A DNA stretch of 41,681 nucleotides from Myxococcales bacterium (GCA_026988815.1 JALSKP010000703.1:1-41681), one strand, 5' to 3'; counted from the stretch's first letter, positions 1-9,588 are shown. The notes: generated from the letters alone by a model not told the origin. Numbers and translations: made by a program.

Positions 1-1
1 C

Positions 2-310
2 ATTGAAACCTGGCACTTGGACGAAATATCCCCCGCCAATGAAGCCTCGGGTGTTAATCTCAAAAAGCCTATAAAGACGTCGATGTTGGACGGAAAGGCC
101 ATCGTTGAATTAAAAAAAGGTAAACCTTGGCAGGTAGATATTCAACTGCTCGACGCCGAAGTTTCCCCGATCATGATCGGTCCCTTCAGTGAAGAACATT
201 TCTCCGAAATTCGAATTTTTGGTAATTTGAGCCCCGAAGGCGAAATGAAAAGCGCGCTTCCTGTCGCGCCGAACTGGTGGAAAAAATCCACTTCAAAAGA
301 GGAACCATGA
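2..310 (+). CDS. C-terminal part of an unidentified protein, truncated by window start
   Basis: Frame is open to the window edge (IETWHLDEIS...) and stops at 310, overlapping the thiS start by 4 nt. Confidence 0.6.
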   Translation: METWHLDEISPANEASGVNLKKPIKTSMLDGKAIVELKKGKPWQVDIQLLDAEVSPIMIGPFSEEHFSEIRIFGNLSPEGEMKSALPVAPNWWKKSTSKEEP

Positions 311-510
311 ATATTGAACTCAATGGGGAAACCAAGGTTTTGGAGAAGGAAGTCACCCTTGTTGTATTTTTGGAAGACCTTCTAAAAGAAAAAATGACAG
401 GACTGGCGGTTGCGATTAATGGCTCCGTTATCCCCAAAACAAAATGGGAAACAACATCGATAAAAAACGAGGATCGCGTGGAGTTGGTCCGAGCAACCCA
501 AGGTGGTTAA
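307..510 (+). CDS. thiS: Sulfur carrier protein ThiS
   Basis: About 67 aa ubiquitin-like protein MNIELNGET... ending in the diagnostic Gly-Gly (RATQGG), immediately upstream of thiG. Confidence 0.9.
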   Translation: MNIELNGETKVLEKEVTLVVFLEDLLKEKMTGLAVAINGSVIPKTKWETTSIKNEDRVELVRATQGG

Positions 511-1308
511 ATGAGTCAAGATATCCTCGTCTTAGGTGATCGAAAATTTTCGAGCAGGCTTCTCGTCGGTACTGCGCGCTACCCCAACAATGAACTTATG
601 TTGAACGCTTTGACTGAATCAGGGACCCAACTTGTGACCCTTTCAATACGCAGAATCGACATTAATGCAGCCCAGGAAGAGGGCGGAATTCTTGATTTAG
701 TCTCCGATGCCTTCACTCTCTTACCCAATACTGCGGGCTGTTATACCGCCAAAGATGCTATTTTTACCGCGCAATTGTCGCGAGAAGCGCTAGGTACCAA
801 TCTCATCAAACTTGAGGTCATCGGTGATGATAAAACCTTATTGCCCGATAGCGAAGAATTACTCCGAGCGGCAAGGGAGTTGGTCGCCGACGGGTTTGAT
901 GTCATGCCCTACTGTAACGACGATCCGATTCTATGCATGAAATTAGCGGACGCGGGGTGTATCGCCGTGATGCCCCTTGGATCCCCGATTGGCAGCGGAG
1001 CGGGGATTAGAAATCCTTATAATTTTCGGATTATCCGAGAACGTATTCAAATTCCGATCATCGTTGATGCGGGCATAGGCACTGCCAGCGAAGCCGCTTT
1101 TGCGATGGAACTCGGCTGCGATGGCGTTCTATTAAACTCAGCTATTTCAGGCGCAAACGATCCTATTCGGATGGCACGTGCCTTTAAAAATGGTGTTCTT
1201 GCAGGGCGCGATGCCTATCTTGCCGGACGTATTCCTATGCAATTTCACGCCACGCCCAGCTCGCCAACCCAAGGCTTGGTGTCATCTGGATCTTCTCATT
1301 CAAAATAA
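511..1308 (+). CDS. thiG: Thiazole synthase ThiG
   Basis: FSSRLLVGTARYPN, NLIKLEVIGDDKTLLPD, VMPYCNDDPILCMKLADAGC, VMPLGSPIGSGAGIRNP, IIVDAGIGTASEAAFAMELGCDGVLLNSAI are ThiG motifs. Confidence 0.95.
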   Translation: MSQDILVLGDRKFSSRLLVGTARYPNNELMLNALTESGTQLVTLSIRRIDINAAQEEGGILDLVSDAFTLLPNTAGCYTAKDAIFTAQLSREALGTNLIKLEVIGDDKTLLPDSEELLRAARELVADGFDVMPYCNDDPILCMKLADAGCIAVMPLGSPIGSGAGIRNPYNFRIIRERIQIPIIVDAGIGTASEAAFAMELGCDGVLLNSAISGANDPIRMARAFKNGVLAGRDAYLAGRIPMQFHATPSSPTQGLVSSGSSHSK

Positions 1309-1903
1309 GCTGCCCGCCGTATATGCCATTCTTGATTTCCAAGTATGCCAAGAGCGAGCATTGAATCCCTTAGACCTTGTTAGCGCTTGGATCGATGCAG
1401 GTATTTCTTTCGTCCAAGTTCGAGCTAAAACCTTAAGCGATTTGGAAACCTGGAATTTTGCCGAATCGGTTCGCAAGGTAACATGTGACGACGGGATTAT
1501 ACTTACGATTAATGGTCGTCTTGATATCGCCCTTGGGCTTGATTTTGAGGGCGTTCATTTTCCATCAAAGGGTTTACCGATCCAGAAGGTGAGAGAAAAA
1601 TACCCTCAGTTGGTCTTGGTTTCCTCTTGTCATAATGGCGAAGACATCAAAGCGAGCGGAGCCGCGGACGCGATCACTTTGAGTCCGGTATTCAACACCC
1701 TTTCCAAACACGATGATAGGCGGACGCCTCTCAGTTTAGAGCATTTTGACGCGTTACAGAAAACCTTCGAGGGTACCTGCTATGCTCTAGGCGGAATTGA
1801 GGAGGACAAGCTTGGCCTTCTTGGCCAACGTTCTATCGCCTCACTGGGATATTTGTGTTGTGAAAAAGCCTACGAACACGCAAGCGTTCTCATTCAGAGA
1901 TAA
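1211..1903 (+). CDS. thiE: Thiamine phosphate synthase ThiE (start uncertain)
   Basis: AILDF...ISFVQVRAKTLSD, GVHFPSKGLP, VLVSSCHN, AITLSPVFNTLSKHD, CYALGGI are TMP synthase motifs; overlaps the thiG 3' end in another frame. Confidence 0.85.
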   Translation: MPILPDVFLCNFTPRPARQPKAWCHLDLLIQNKLPAVYAILDFQVCQERALNPLDLVSAWIDAGISFVQVRAKTLSDLETWNFAESVRKVTCDDGIILTINGRLDIALGLDFEGVHFPSKGLPIQKVREKYPQLVLVSSCHNGEDIKASGAADAITLSPVFNTLSKHDDRRTPLSLEHFDALQKTFEGTCYALGGIEEDKLGLLGQRSIASLGYLCCEKAYEHASVLIQR

Positions 1904-2319
1904 TTGGTGGGAAGTGCTAGATTCAATGTGGGAGGTAGGTTGGCAATTTTTAATCCAGCTAACTCTAGGACTGGGGCTACCTTTCTGAGATCCATAACAG
2001 TTCCAACGCTTAAAAGTTCGGCAGGTGCTATCCAACGGGCATCAATACATTCACGAGGGCGCAATTTTAACTGGCTCCGTTCCGACACCAACCGACATAA
2101 AAAGAAATGGGCGCCGTCGAATTCGGCGAGTCCGTCTTGTACGGCAACGCGAAGACCGGTCTCTTCAAAAGCTTCTCTAACTGCTGCAACGTCAGGACGT
2201 TCGCCTCTCCACATCGTGCCACCAGGTGGGCACCACTGACCGGGTCGACCAATTTCAAAAGATCGCCTTATGATCAGAATTTCACCTTCATTTTCTATGA
2301 TTGCCCAAGCCGAACTCAT
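1894..2319 (-). CDS. NUDIX hydrolase
   Basis: Complete NUDIX box GTMWRGERPDVAAVREAFEETGL (GX5EX7REUXEEXGU). Confidence 0.93.
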   Translation of the reverse strand: MSSAWAIIENEGEILIIRRSFEIGRPGQWCPPGGTMWRGERPDVAAVREAFEETGLRVAVQDGLAEFDGAHFFLCRLVSERSQLKLRPRECIDARWIAPAELLSVGTVMDLRKVAPVLELAGLKIANLPPTLNLALPTNYL

Positions 2320-2535
2320 CGAAACCTTCCTCTTTCAAACTTCTCTAAACCTTAACGTTTAAGAACGCATATTTCTTCCATTGAATTTACAGATCTTTTT
2401 CCCGATAGCGAGAACTTTCCTTAAAGTTCGAATTTTCGATATGGAAGTGCGTTTTGGAATCTTCTTTTCGATGAAACATATTGCAGTTGATCCACATTCG
2501 CCGTAGAAATATTTAAATTCAATTCTTGGAGTTTT

Positions 2536-3063
2536 ATGAAAAAGAGAATCATCCTTTTGCTAAGTATCTTAATGTTTTCAGCCTCACCCGCTTTCGCACG
2601 CTCCCCCTTTTCAGGCAAGCCCATTAAAAAAGCGGGTAATTTCGGGGTTGGCGTCGGCGCGGGAACCCTCGCGACTGGCCTTTCCATGAAGTATTTTTTG
2701 TCCGACTCGACATCCGTCCAAGGCAATGTTGGATTCTGGCGAGGATGTTTTGGGTGCGGAAGATTCAGAGGGAATTTTTACAGCGACGCGCTTGCATTGA
2801 GCGTCGATTTCCTTCTCGAAAGAGGTCCCCTCGGTGGTGATAGCCAATTTTCTGTTGACTGGGAAATAGGAGCGGGTGGCGGCTTGGGCTTCAATGACAA
2901 CGCGAACCTTGGTTTAGGTGTTTCGGGAGTTTTAGGTCTTCAATTGAACATTCACGCGATTCCGATCGATCTTGTGATAGAATTTCGACCGGGAATAATT
3001 ATCGTACCTGATGTGTATCTTAACCTCGTCGATTTCACCGGACATGTGCGATACTATTTCTAA
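2536..3063 (+). CDS. Secreted outer-membrane beta-barrel-like protein
   Basis: N-terminal signal peptide (MKKRIILLLSILMFSASPAFA), Gly-rich alternating strands, C-terminal HVRYYF aromatic end. Confidence 0.6.
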   Translation: MKKRIILLLSILMFSASPAFARSPFSGKPIKKAGNFGVGVGAGTLATGLSMKYFLSDSTSVQGNVGFWRGCFGCGRFRGNFYSDALALSVDFLLERGPLGGDSQFSVDWEIGAGGGLGFNDNANLGLGVSGVLGLQLNIHAIPIDLVIEFRPGIIIVPDVYLNLVDFTGHVRYYF

Positions 3064-3073
3064 AGGACGATAG

Positions 3074-3433
3074 ATGATCAAACTTATTTTACGCCTGCTG
3101 ATCAATGCTGCCTCGATTTGGGTTGCCGCGCATTTCATTGATGGCATAACGCTGGATACCAATAATCTCGTCGGCGTTGCTATTGTCGCCCTCATTTTCG
3201 GATTCGCGAACGCGATCATAAAACCAATTTTGAAGTTTTTCAGCTTCCCTTTTATCGTTTTAAGTTTGGGATTATTCACCCTTCTCATTAACGCGGCCCT
3301 CCTCTGGGGAACGGCGGCCTTAACAAGCGCGTTGAGCGTTCAAGGTTTGATGCCCGCCGTTTTCGGTAGCATTATAATCGGTCTGGTGAGTTGGGTCCTC
3401 AGCATCTTTGTTGATGATAAAGACGACGACTAA
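3074..3433 (+). CDS. Phage holin family IV-like (4-TMS) membrane protein
   Basis: MIKLILRLLINAASIWVAAHFIDGITLD...ALIFGFANAIIKPILKFFSFPF pattern typical of this family. Confidence 0.85.
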   Translation: MIKLILRLLINAASIWVAAHFIDGITLDTNNLVGVAIVALIFGFANAIIKPILKFFSFPFIVLSLGLFTLLINAALLWGTAALTSALSVQGLMPAVFGSIIIGLVSWVLSIFVDDKDDD

Positions 3434-4626
3434 AAAGCGGTGTCGAGTACAGGAATGCTGTGAAAGGGATTATCGACGTGAAGTCCTTTTCCTTTTTCGA
3501 GTTGAAGCGCTTCAATCGCCTCCCTGGGGTGGTCAAATTGTTGAATATTCATGGCGTCTAACTCCCGCATTTTTGGTGCACCAACCAAAACGATTTGGCA
3601 TTTTTTCAGCGCCTGGGCAAGAACGTAGGCGCGTTGTTCTCCTCCTTCGCACGCATCATCTGGTCCCAAATTTAGGAGGTCATTTAAAAGTCGATCACGC
3701 CTTAAAAGCATGCGTTTTGCGCAGGCCTTTTCCCCTTTTCCCTTTCCTATTTTTTCAGGACAGGGTGCCTCTAAGACAATCGTTCCGCCTTTTTTTAACG
3801 CACAATGTTTTACCAAACTCAGATAGGTTGCCGCTCGACTGGCTTGATAAAAATTCTGAGCCTTGGCCTTTCCAGGTTTTACCCACATCCAATCAAAAAG
3901 CTCATCCACTCTGCGAAATTGCGTTTTTTGGGCGAGCTTGCTCGCTTGATCGAAGGCCAGCTCAGCCTTGTCGAAAAATATCTGAGATTGGCCAGGTACG
4001 CTGAGCAAGGCGTAGATATCCGGTAAGTCTTCTACCGCTTTCCAAAGGGCATCATGAAAAGGATTGCCTTCAAGAATACCCAGCCCGACATTTTTGTTTT
4101 TTAACAAGAAAGGATGATGCATTTTAGCTATCGATCTTGCATCGGCGCATCCAATTGCGAGGCCCTTCACGCCTCCCGAAAATCCTGCGTATTGATGGGC
4201 TTCCACCACACCAACATTGATAAGGAGATCTGCTCCGAGAATGGCTCGCCGATGAAAAGAAACGCCGCTCTGGGTGCGTTCTAATGCTCCACTTAGAGGA
4301 CGATGTTGCTTAATTTCAATACAAAAACGTTGGCTGATTAAAGTAAGTGGATTTAGTTCTTTTACGTTCATCATTCGATGAAGTCCCAGGGCGACATAGA
4401 TTCGAATCTCAGCTTTTAGATCTCGTAGATGTTCGATCAACGGAACCAAGGTAAGGATATAATCTAGGGACCGGGTTGCGTCCGGAACAACGATGGTAAC
4501 ACGTTTCTTTGTGAAGCGTTCGAGCTTTGATTTGGTAAAAACATCTGTCATACAGTACCGAGTTGGAATAGAGTAAACTGTAGTCTTTCGGAACCACCGA
4601 AGGTCGTCTCCAAGTAAATATGGCAC
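3430..4626 (-). CDS. LarA-family (DUF2088) protein, lactate racemase-like; start could be 4551
   Basis: VTIVVPDATRSLD, IRIYVALGLHR, EAHQYAGFSGGVKGLAIGCADARSI; His and Lys 10 residues apart in HQYAGFSGGVK, the spacing of the LarA H174/K184 motif. Confidence 0.78.
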   Translation of the reverse strand: MPYLLGDDLRWFRKTTVYSIPTRYCMTDVFTKSKLERFTKKRVTIVVPDATRSLDYILTLVPLIEHLRDLKAEIRIYVALGLHRMMNVKELNPLTLISQRFCIEIKQHRPLSGALERTQSGVSFHRRAILGADLLINVGVVEAHQYAGFSGGVKGLAIGCADARSIAKMHHPFLLKNKNVGLGILEGNPFHDALWKAVEDLPDIYALLSVPGQSQIFFDKAELAFDQASKLAQKTQFRRVDELFDWMWVKPGKAKAQNFYQASRAATYLSLVKHCALKKGGTIVLEAPCPEKIGKGKGEKACAKRMLLRRDRLLNDLLNLGPDDACEGGEQRAYVLAQALKKCQIVLVGAPKMRELDAMNIQQFDHPREAIEALQLEKGKGLHVDNPFHSIPVLDTAF

Positions 4627-4644
4627 TTTTTAGCAAATGAAGGA

Positions 4645-5022
4645 ATGTTTATGTCGTTGAATATACTCATCACGATCGCCTCCCTAGGATTTGTGTTATT
4701 GCTGATACTTCCCGTGCTCTTCAAAGGACTCAAGAACCGGGGTCTGCGAAGAAATGGGATTCCCGCCCAAGCTAAAATCGTTCAAGTGGTGCACACTCAT
4801 ACGAAAGTAAACCACAACCCGGTTCTCATTATCACCGCTCTGGTCATCAACGAGCATGAAAGTTTCAGGTGGTGATCAAAGAAGCGGTATCCTTGTCTCG
4901 TTCTCATCAACTTGCAGGCTGCGTAAATATCAGGAAGGAAAAAAATCTGGGTTAAATACGATCCTCAGCATCCAGAGAGTTGCAGTCTCGACCTTGGTAA
5001 AACGTCTTCCCGCATGTCCTAA
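4645..5022 (+). pseudogene. DUF3592-like membrane protein gene interrupted by two compensating frameshifts
   Basis: Frame 1 ...GIPAQAKIVQVVHTHTKVNHNPVLIITALVINEHE, frame 3 from 4863 FQVVIKEAVSLSRSHQLAGCVNIRKEK, back to frame 1 WVKYDPQHPESCSLDLGKTSSRMS*; together a continuous DUF3592-like protein. Confidence 0.7.
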
Positions 5023-5124
5023 TTATTTCGTTTTCGTAAAGATATCATTTCCTAAGTTCACATTGCATTTTACAATTTCTGCGTTAGATTAGCGACATCC
5101 ACATACTTCCGAAGGAGGGAGACA

Positions 5125-6852
5125 ATGAAAACGATTATGTTATTGAGCATACTATTATTGTTCGGTTGTGCATCAAAATTTGGCAGGAAGGTTGAGAACC
5201 GTTTTCCGTCAAAATCCGAACTTGTAAAATTAAAAAGTTCCACAACAACATCGACTTATCTTGAAGATCGAACGCCGGGAAAACGCGTTGAGACATGGAA
5301 GCTGACAGGACCCTTGCCGACACAAATCGGTGAGTCGACCGCCGTTGCCTCTAATCCCTTCGAAACTCTTTTGGCGCAAAATTTGGGATCCAACCCCAGC
5401 GTCAATATGACCGATTCGATGAATTGCGCTGCACGAGAAATTGCGATTTTTCAGTCCAAATACAACGCACCTCCTTTTCAATCTTTAAAGAGATTTATCA
5501 CCAGCCGTTGTGGATCCATAACCCCTAATACAAATACAATCACCTTTGATGGGGGAAAGGCGACCGAGGCGCAAGCTCTGGCAACCCTTGAACCCCAGCT
5601 CAAGCAGTACGTTGATCAATTCTCGGGTTTTTCGGGTCGCGTTAATATGGGAATTGCATTTGCAACATCTGATGCGCGATCGACGGTCATCATCTCCTAC
5701 GAACAACCTTCAGTTAAGATCAAGCCAACGTCCATTAATGTGCCCAGCGGCACCTTCGTTATTGAAGGGGTGATCGAAGACAAAAAGGTTCCTGAACGCT
5801 TCGCTGCGCGTTTCACTAAAGGCGAATTTGATACTGGAAAATGTTTAGCTCAACCGGTGGATTCGCCCGCGTTCAAGTTTGTATGCCGTTTGGATACCAC
5901 GGACGAATCAGCCTATCTCCAAATTTCATCCCAGAATAAAGACGATCTTTTTGCAACCTACGTTGCGCGGATTCTTCTTTTTCCGGGCTTGGCGACAACA
6001 ACAAATGCTGAAGGCGTGCAAACCCCTTCCCTTTACAATGTTTACACGCCACCTACAACGCGCCGTATTTTGAACGCCTCAACCAAAAACATCAAACAGA
6101 ATACGACTCTAGAAACAGTAAACGAGCTTATCAATCGCGTACGTTCAAGTGCGGGACGTCCTCCTATTGAAGGGCATGTAGCGCAATCAGAATCCATTCA
6201 ATCCCTCACACCTGTATTTTTCGAATCGATGAACGACTCTCAAAAAATGAACAAAACCGTGCTCGGTATGATGGCCGGTTGGGAGATTAATGACGAGATT
6301 GTGAACGCCGATTTTTCAAGCAATTACGTGGATAGTGAGGACCCCGCCGAGGTCATTGAGGCCTTTTTGGAAACACCAGGAGGAAGAAAAACTCTGCTCG
6401 ATAAGTCGGCCAGCGCCTTTGGTTTTGGCACCCTCAGCAAACCGGGATCGGGCATGGGTGCTATTTTTGTTTCCTATAATTTCGTGACCAATGAGCATTC
6501 CAATAAGCGTATCAAACGTGTGGTTGCCGCTTTAAATCAAGAGAGAAAAGCGCACGGAATGAAGCCGATTAAAGAAAATCGAACCACCCGTGCCAGAGCC
6601 GAGGGGTGGGCCAAAGAGTTAGAAAAAGGCGCCCTTATCGAAGACATTGCCCAAGAATTAATGCAGGCCTATCTTGATGAAACGGGTAAGCAGAATGTGC
6701 ATTCCTATATGATGCTTGTACCGAATTTAGATGATATTAGTTTCGACGCCACGCTTGTGAACAAACGTACCCTTAAACCATCGTTCGTTGTCGCCCCCTA
6801 TAAACCCCTCAATTCGCCATGGACCTTTTACGCGATAATCATCGCCTACTAG
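5125..6852 (+). CDS. Large lipoprotein with CAP/SCP-like repeats (degenerate)
   Basis: Lipobox LLLFGCAS; CAP-like NELINRVRSSAGRPPI...DPAEVIEAFLETPGGRKTLLDKSASAFGFGTL...GAIFVSYNF and RVVAALNQERKAHGMKPIKENRTTRARAEGWAKEL. Confidence 0.6.
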   Translation: MKTIMLLSILLLFGCASKFGRKVENRFPSKSELVKLKSSTTTSTYLEDRTPGKRVETWKLTGPLPTQIGESTAVASNPFETLLAQNLGSNPSVNMTDSMNCAAREIAIFQSKYNAPPFQSLKRFITSRCGSITPNTNTITFDGGKATEAQALATLEPQLKQYVDQFSGFSGRVNMGIAFATSDARSTVIISYEQPSVKIKPTSINVPSGTFVIEGVIEDKKVPERFAARFTKGEFDTGKCLAQPVDSPAFKFVCRLDTTDESAYLQISSQNKDDLFATYVARILLFPGLATTTNAEGVQTPSLYNVYTPPTTRRILNASTKNIKQNTTLETVNELINRVRSSAGRPPIEGHVAQSESIQSLTPVFFESMNDSQKMNKTVLGMMAGWEINDEIVNADFSSNYVDSEDPAEVIEAFLETPGGRKTLLDKSASAFGFGTLSKPGSGMGAIFVSYNFVTNEHSNKRIKRVVAALNQERKAHGMKPIKENRTTRARAEGWAKELEKGALIEDIAQELMQAYLDETGKQNVHSYMMLVPNLDDISFDATLVNKRTLKPSFVVAPYKPLNSPWTFYAIIIAY

Positions 6853-6934
6853 GTTTCATTTGTTGGGTTTCCTCGCTTTGCCTAATAAGCCCGAAGGTGC
6901 GTAGAATCTTACAAACCTAAAACAGGAATTAAAG

Positions 6935-7756
6935 ATGGTAGATTATCCTAAATGGCATCGCGTAGATCCGAAATCCTTCGTGTTATCTCAAGCCCCTACA
7001 AAGACTAAAGAAGATCTCGACGGCAATAAGATAAGTCGTAAAGATGCTTACAAAGTTTACTTGGAAAATATCGAGGCTCTCAAAGTTCTACAATTCAAAA
7101 TGTGGGTCGAGAAGAAGACAAGTTTGCTGATCGTTTTTCAGGCGATGGATACCGGTGGAAAAGATGGCGCGATTCGAAAGTGTTTTGGTCCGCTCAATCC
7201 TCAGGGCGTATTGACCCACGCCTTTAAGGTTCCGAGCGACGAAGAAGCCTCCCACGATTTCCTTTGGCGGATCCATAAATTTGCGCCCGCTAAAGGTATG
7301 ATTCAAATCTATAATCGAAGCCATTATGAGGATGTTCTGGTTGTTCGCGTTCACGACTATAAACCCGAAGCGGTCTGGAAAAAGAACTACCAACACATCG
7401 TAAATTACGAAGAGCTACTCGCCGATTCTGGAACGCTGGTTCTCAAGTTCATGTTGAATATTTCTTTGGACGAACAAAAAGAACGTCTGCAGGAACGTCT
7501 GGACGATGAAACGCGCCATTGGAAATTTTCATCGGGAGATTTGAAGGAAAGAAAATTATGGCCTGATTATATGGACGCCTTTCAGGAAGCATTGGTGAAA
7601 ACCTCAACGCCAAGCGCACCTTGGTATGTTATTCCGGCGGATAGAAAATGGTATCGAAATTATGCGATTACGACGATCGTTCGACAAACCTTAGAGAGTC
7701 TTGATATGTCATGGCCGAGTCCCGAAGAAGGTCTTTCAAAGATCGTCATCGAATAA
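6935..7756 (+). CDS. ppk2: Polyphosphate kinase 2 family protein
   Basis: Walker A FQAMDTGGKDGAIRKCFGPLNPQGV, lid/Walker B IQIYNRSHYEDVLVVRVH, FMLNISLDEQKERLQERLDDETRHWKFS. Confidence 0.93.
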   Translation: MVDYPKWHRVDPKSFVLSQAPTKTKEDLDGNKISRKDAYKVYLENIEALKVLQFKMWVEKKTSLLIVFQAMDTGGKDGAIRKCFGPLNPQGVLTHAFKVPSDEEASHDFLWRIHKFAPAKGMIQIYNRSHYEDVLVVRVHDYKPEAVWKKNYQHIVNYEELLADSGTLVLKFMLNISLDEQKERLQERLDDETRHWKFSSGDLKERKLWPDYMDAFQEALVKTSTPSAPWYVIPADRKWYRNYAITTIVRQTLESLDMSWPSPEEGLSKIVIE

Positions 7757-8021
7757 TGATGTAGACTCGTTTGGGTTATTCCATCGCTAATTTTTGTAAA
7801 TAATCCACAAGAACATGTTTGTGTGTTGTTGGATTTTCTTCTTTGGGTCCTGATCGTTTTCGTAGATCATGGGCGATTTTGTAACCTGTAGTAAACACAA
7901 AAACAACATGTGTAAATTTCGTAACTATCGACATAGACGTATTCTGTCCGTTGTTCGGGCCTTGTGTTTGGCGCACTAAATCCTTAAGTTGGCGACAAAC
8001 CAGACAAAAAGGAGTTCACCC

Positions 8022-9419
8022 ATGAGTGATATCGAAAACGCGTCTAAGCGCTGGATTGAGGAAGGGAAAATCTACAAAGATGCGATCAATGCATGGCTTG
8101 ATGTTATCTATCTTGAACAGAAAAGCCCTGAGGATCCTGAACCCAAAGAGACCAGAACAGACCTCGCTGCTTTCGTAAGAGACCAGATCATCGCCTTAAA
8201 CGCATCCGGGGAACACGAAAAATTGCGCGCTCTTTTTCCGCCCGATAACGAGCCTTTTGGGAGCTTATATGAGGAGGAGTTTACCCAAGTTGTATTCGAT
8301 GTTCTATACCTACCTGATAGCCGAATTCTTGCCACTGTGGGAGGATGGAATAGTAAACAAGTCTACCTTATAGATGACGATAGGACCACAAAACAGGAGG
8401 GCGTGATAGCCTTCGGTTCGTCGCATGATAAAAAATATTTCGCAAAAGCCGTCGCCGATCGTATCGATATTGTTGAGGGATGGGATGGGGAGGTCCAGTG
8501 TTCGCTTCTCTATCCTGAGCATTATGGGAGCGATTTCAATACACGTTTCCCCGGCCTTGAATCTCCAAGCGAGGGACAGGAATTTGGCATTGAGAGTATT
8601 GAGGTCTTTAACGATGGGGAGTCACTTCTTCTGTGTTCGAGTTCCGGTATTTATGTCATTGATAAAACCAAGGTTCAGCTTTTGCATCCCGACATAACGA
8701 CACCCTATTTCGCGGAGAGTATGGAGGATAATCCGGGGATTGACATGAGTTATGCAAATGCCGATCTCTCGCCTGATAACGTCTACATTTCTTTGGGAGA
8801 TAAAGATTCTTCACATCTTATTTTCAAGAGCGATCATCCAGAGGAGCATGTTGGGACGTGGCGACAGTTTTCCGATATCGACCCTCGTTCAGCCTATCCA
8901 CACCGAAGTAAATTCAACTATCTTCTCAACGATGAAGAGGACGAAAATAAGAAGAATCCGCATCTTGCTTTAAGCTCCTGTCATTTTTCATCAAGTGCGA
9001 CGATCGGTATTTCACTGTCCAAATTAAGCGAAGGATTTACCGCATCGGGATACGACGCTGATGAAGCATTGGACTTTATTGATGAAAGAAGTTGGATCTA
9101 TTCGATACTCCCAAGTGCGGTCGGTTATTACTTAGGCTCAAACAACGGTTACATTTGGTACAAATATTACCGTGGTGATTTTCAGATAGGCTACCTCCAT
9201 ATCGGTGGCACAATCATGTCGATGGATCTTTCTGAGGACCGAAAAACCTTGGTTGTAGGCACCTATAGCGGCCAAGTTGTCAAACTCGTATATGCGGGAG
9301 ACGATACAATGACGAGAGACAAAAACAATCGAAAAGATCCCTATTTGATAACCAACCTTGCTTGGGTTGATGAGAAACGATATTTATTTTGGCGAGGAAT
9401 GGAGCCAATGAAATGGTAA
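8022..9419 (+). CDS. Beta-propeller/WD40-like conserved hypothetical protein
   Basis: ATG at 8022 preceded by an AAGGAG-like RBS; repeated blade-like segments (VVFDVLYLPDSRILATVGG..., GGTIMSMDLSEDRKTLVVGTYSGQVVKLVYAGDD). Confidence 0.6.
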   Translation: MSDIENASKRWIEEGKIYKDAINAWLDVIYLEQKSPEDPEPKETRTDLAAFVRDQIIALNASGEHEKLRALFPPDNEPFGSLYEEEFTQVVFDVLYLPDSRILATVGGWNSKQVYLIDDDRTTKQEGVIAFGSSHDKKYFAKAVADRIDIVEGWDGEVQCSLLYPEHYGSDFNTRFPGLESPSEGQEFGIESIEVFNDGESLLLCSSSGIYVIDKTKVQLLHPDITTPYFAESMEDNPGIDMSYANADLSPDNVYISLGDKDSSHLIFKSDHPEEHVGTWRQFSDIDPRSAYPHRSKFNYLLNDEEDENKKNPHLALSSCHFSSSATIGISLSKLSEGFTASGYDADEALDFIDERSWIYSILPSAVGYYLGSNNGYIWYKYYRGDFQIGYLHIGGTIMSMDLSEDRKTLVVGTYSGQVVKLVYAGDDTMTRDKNNRKDPYLITNLAWVDEKRYLFWRGMEPMKW

Positions 9420-9442
9420 GTAGCGATACGATTTATCTTCTA

Positions 9443-9474
9443 TTAAGTTCCCTCTCTTAGGCGAGGGAACTTAA
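9443..9474. terminator. Perfect 12-bp stem hairpin in intergenic region, possible terminator without a clear T tract
   Basis: TTAAGTTCCCTC-TCTTAGGC-GAGGGAACTTAA. Confidence 0.5.
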
Positions 9475-9588
9475 GGTCAACCGTGCCGGCTTTGACTTTA
9501 TTATTCTTCGAAGGAGCACGAAGCGTTCTCTTTAATCGTCTTTATCCAAAAATAAGCTCGCCTTATGCTCAGATTTTGAGAGGTGAAG

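Noticed and set aside
3074-3433. Phage-holin-family protein as evidence of a prophage
   Set aside because: This 4-TMS family is widespread as an ordinary chromosomal membrane protein; no other phage genes are nearby.
3408-4004. 198-aa plus-strand ORF antisense to the LarA-like gene
   Set aside because: Low-complexity, unlike known proteins, and fully covered by a well-supported minus-strand family protein.
7776-7976. 66-aa minus-strand ORF between PPK2 and the beta-propeller gene
   Set aside because: GTG start with a weak RBS is possible, but no motif or homology could be recognised; left uncalled.
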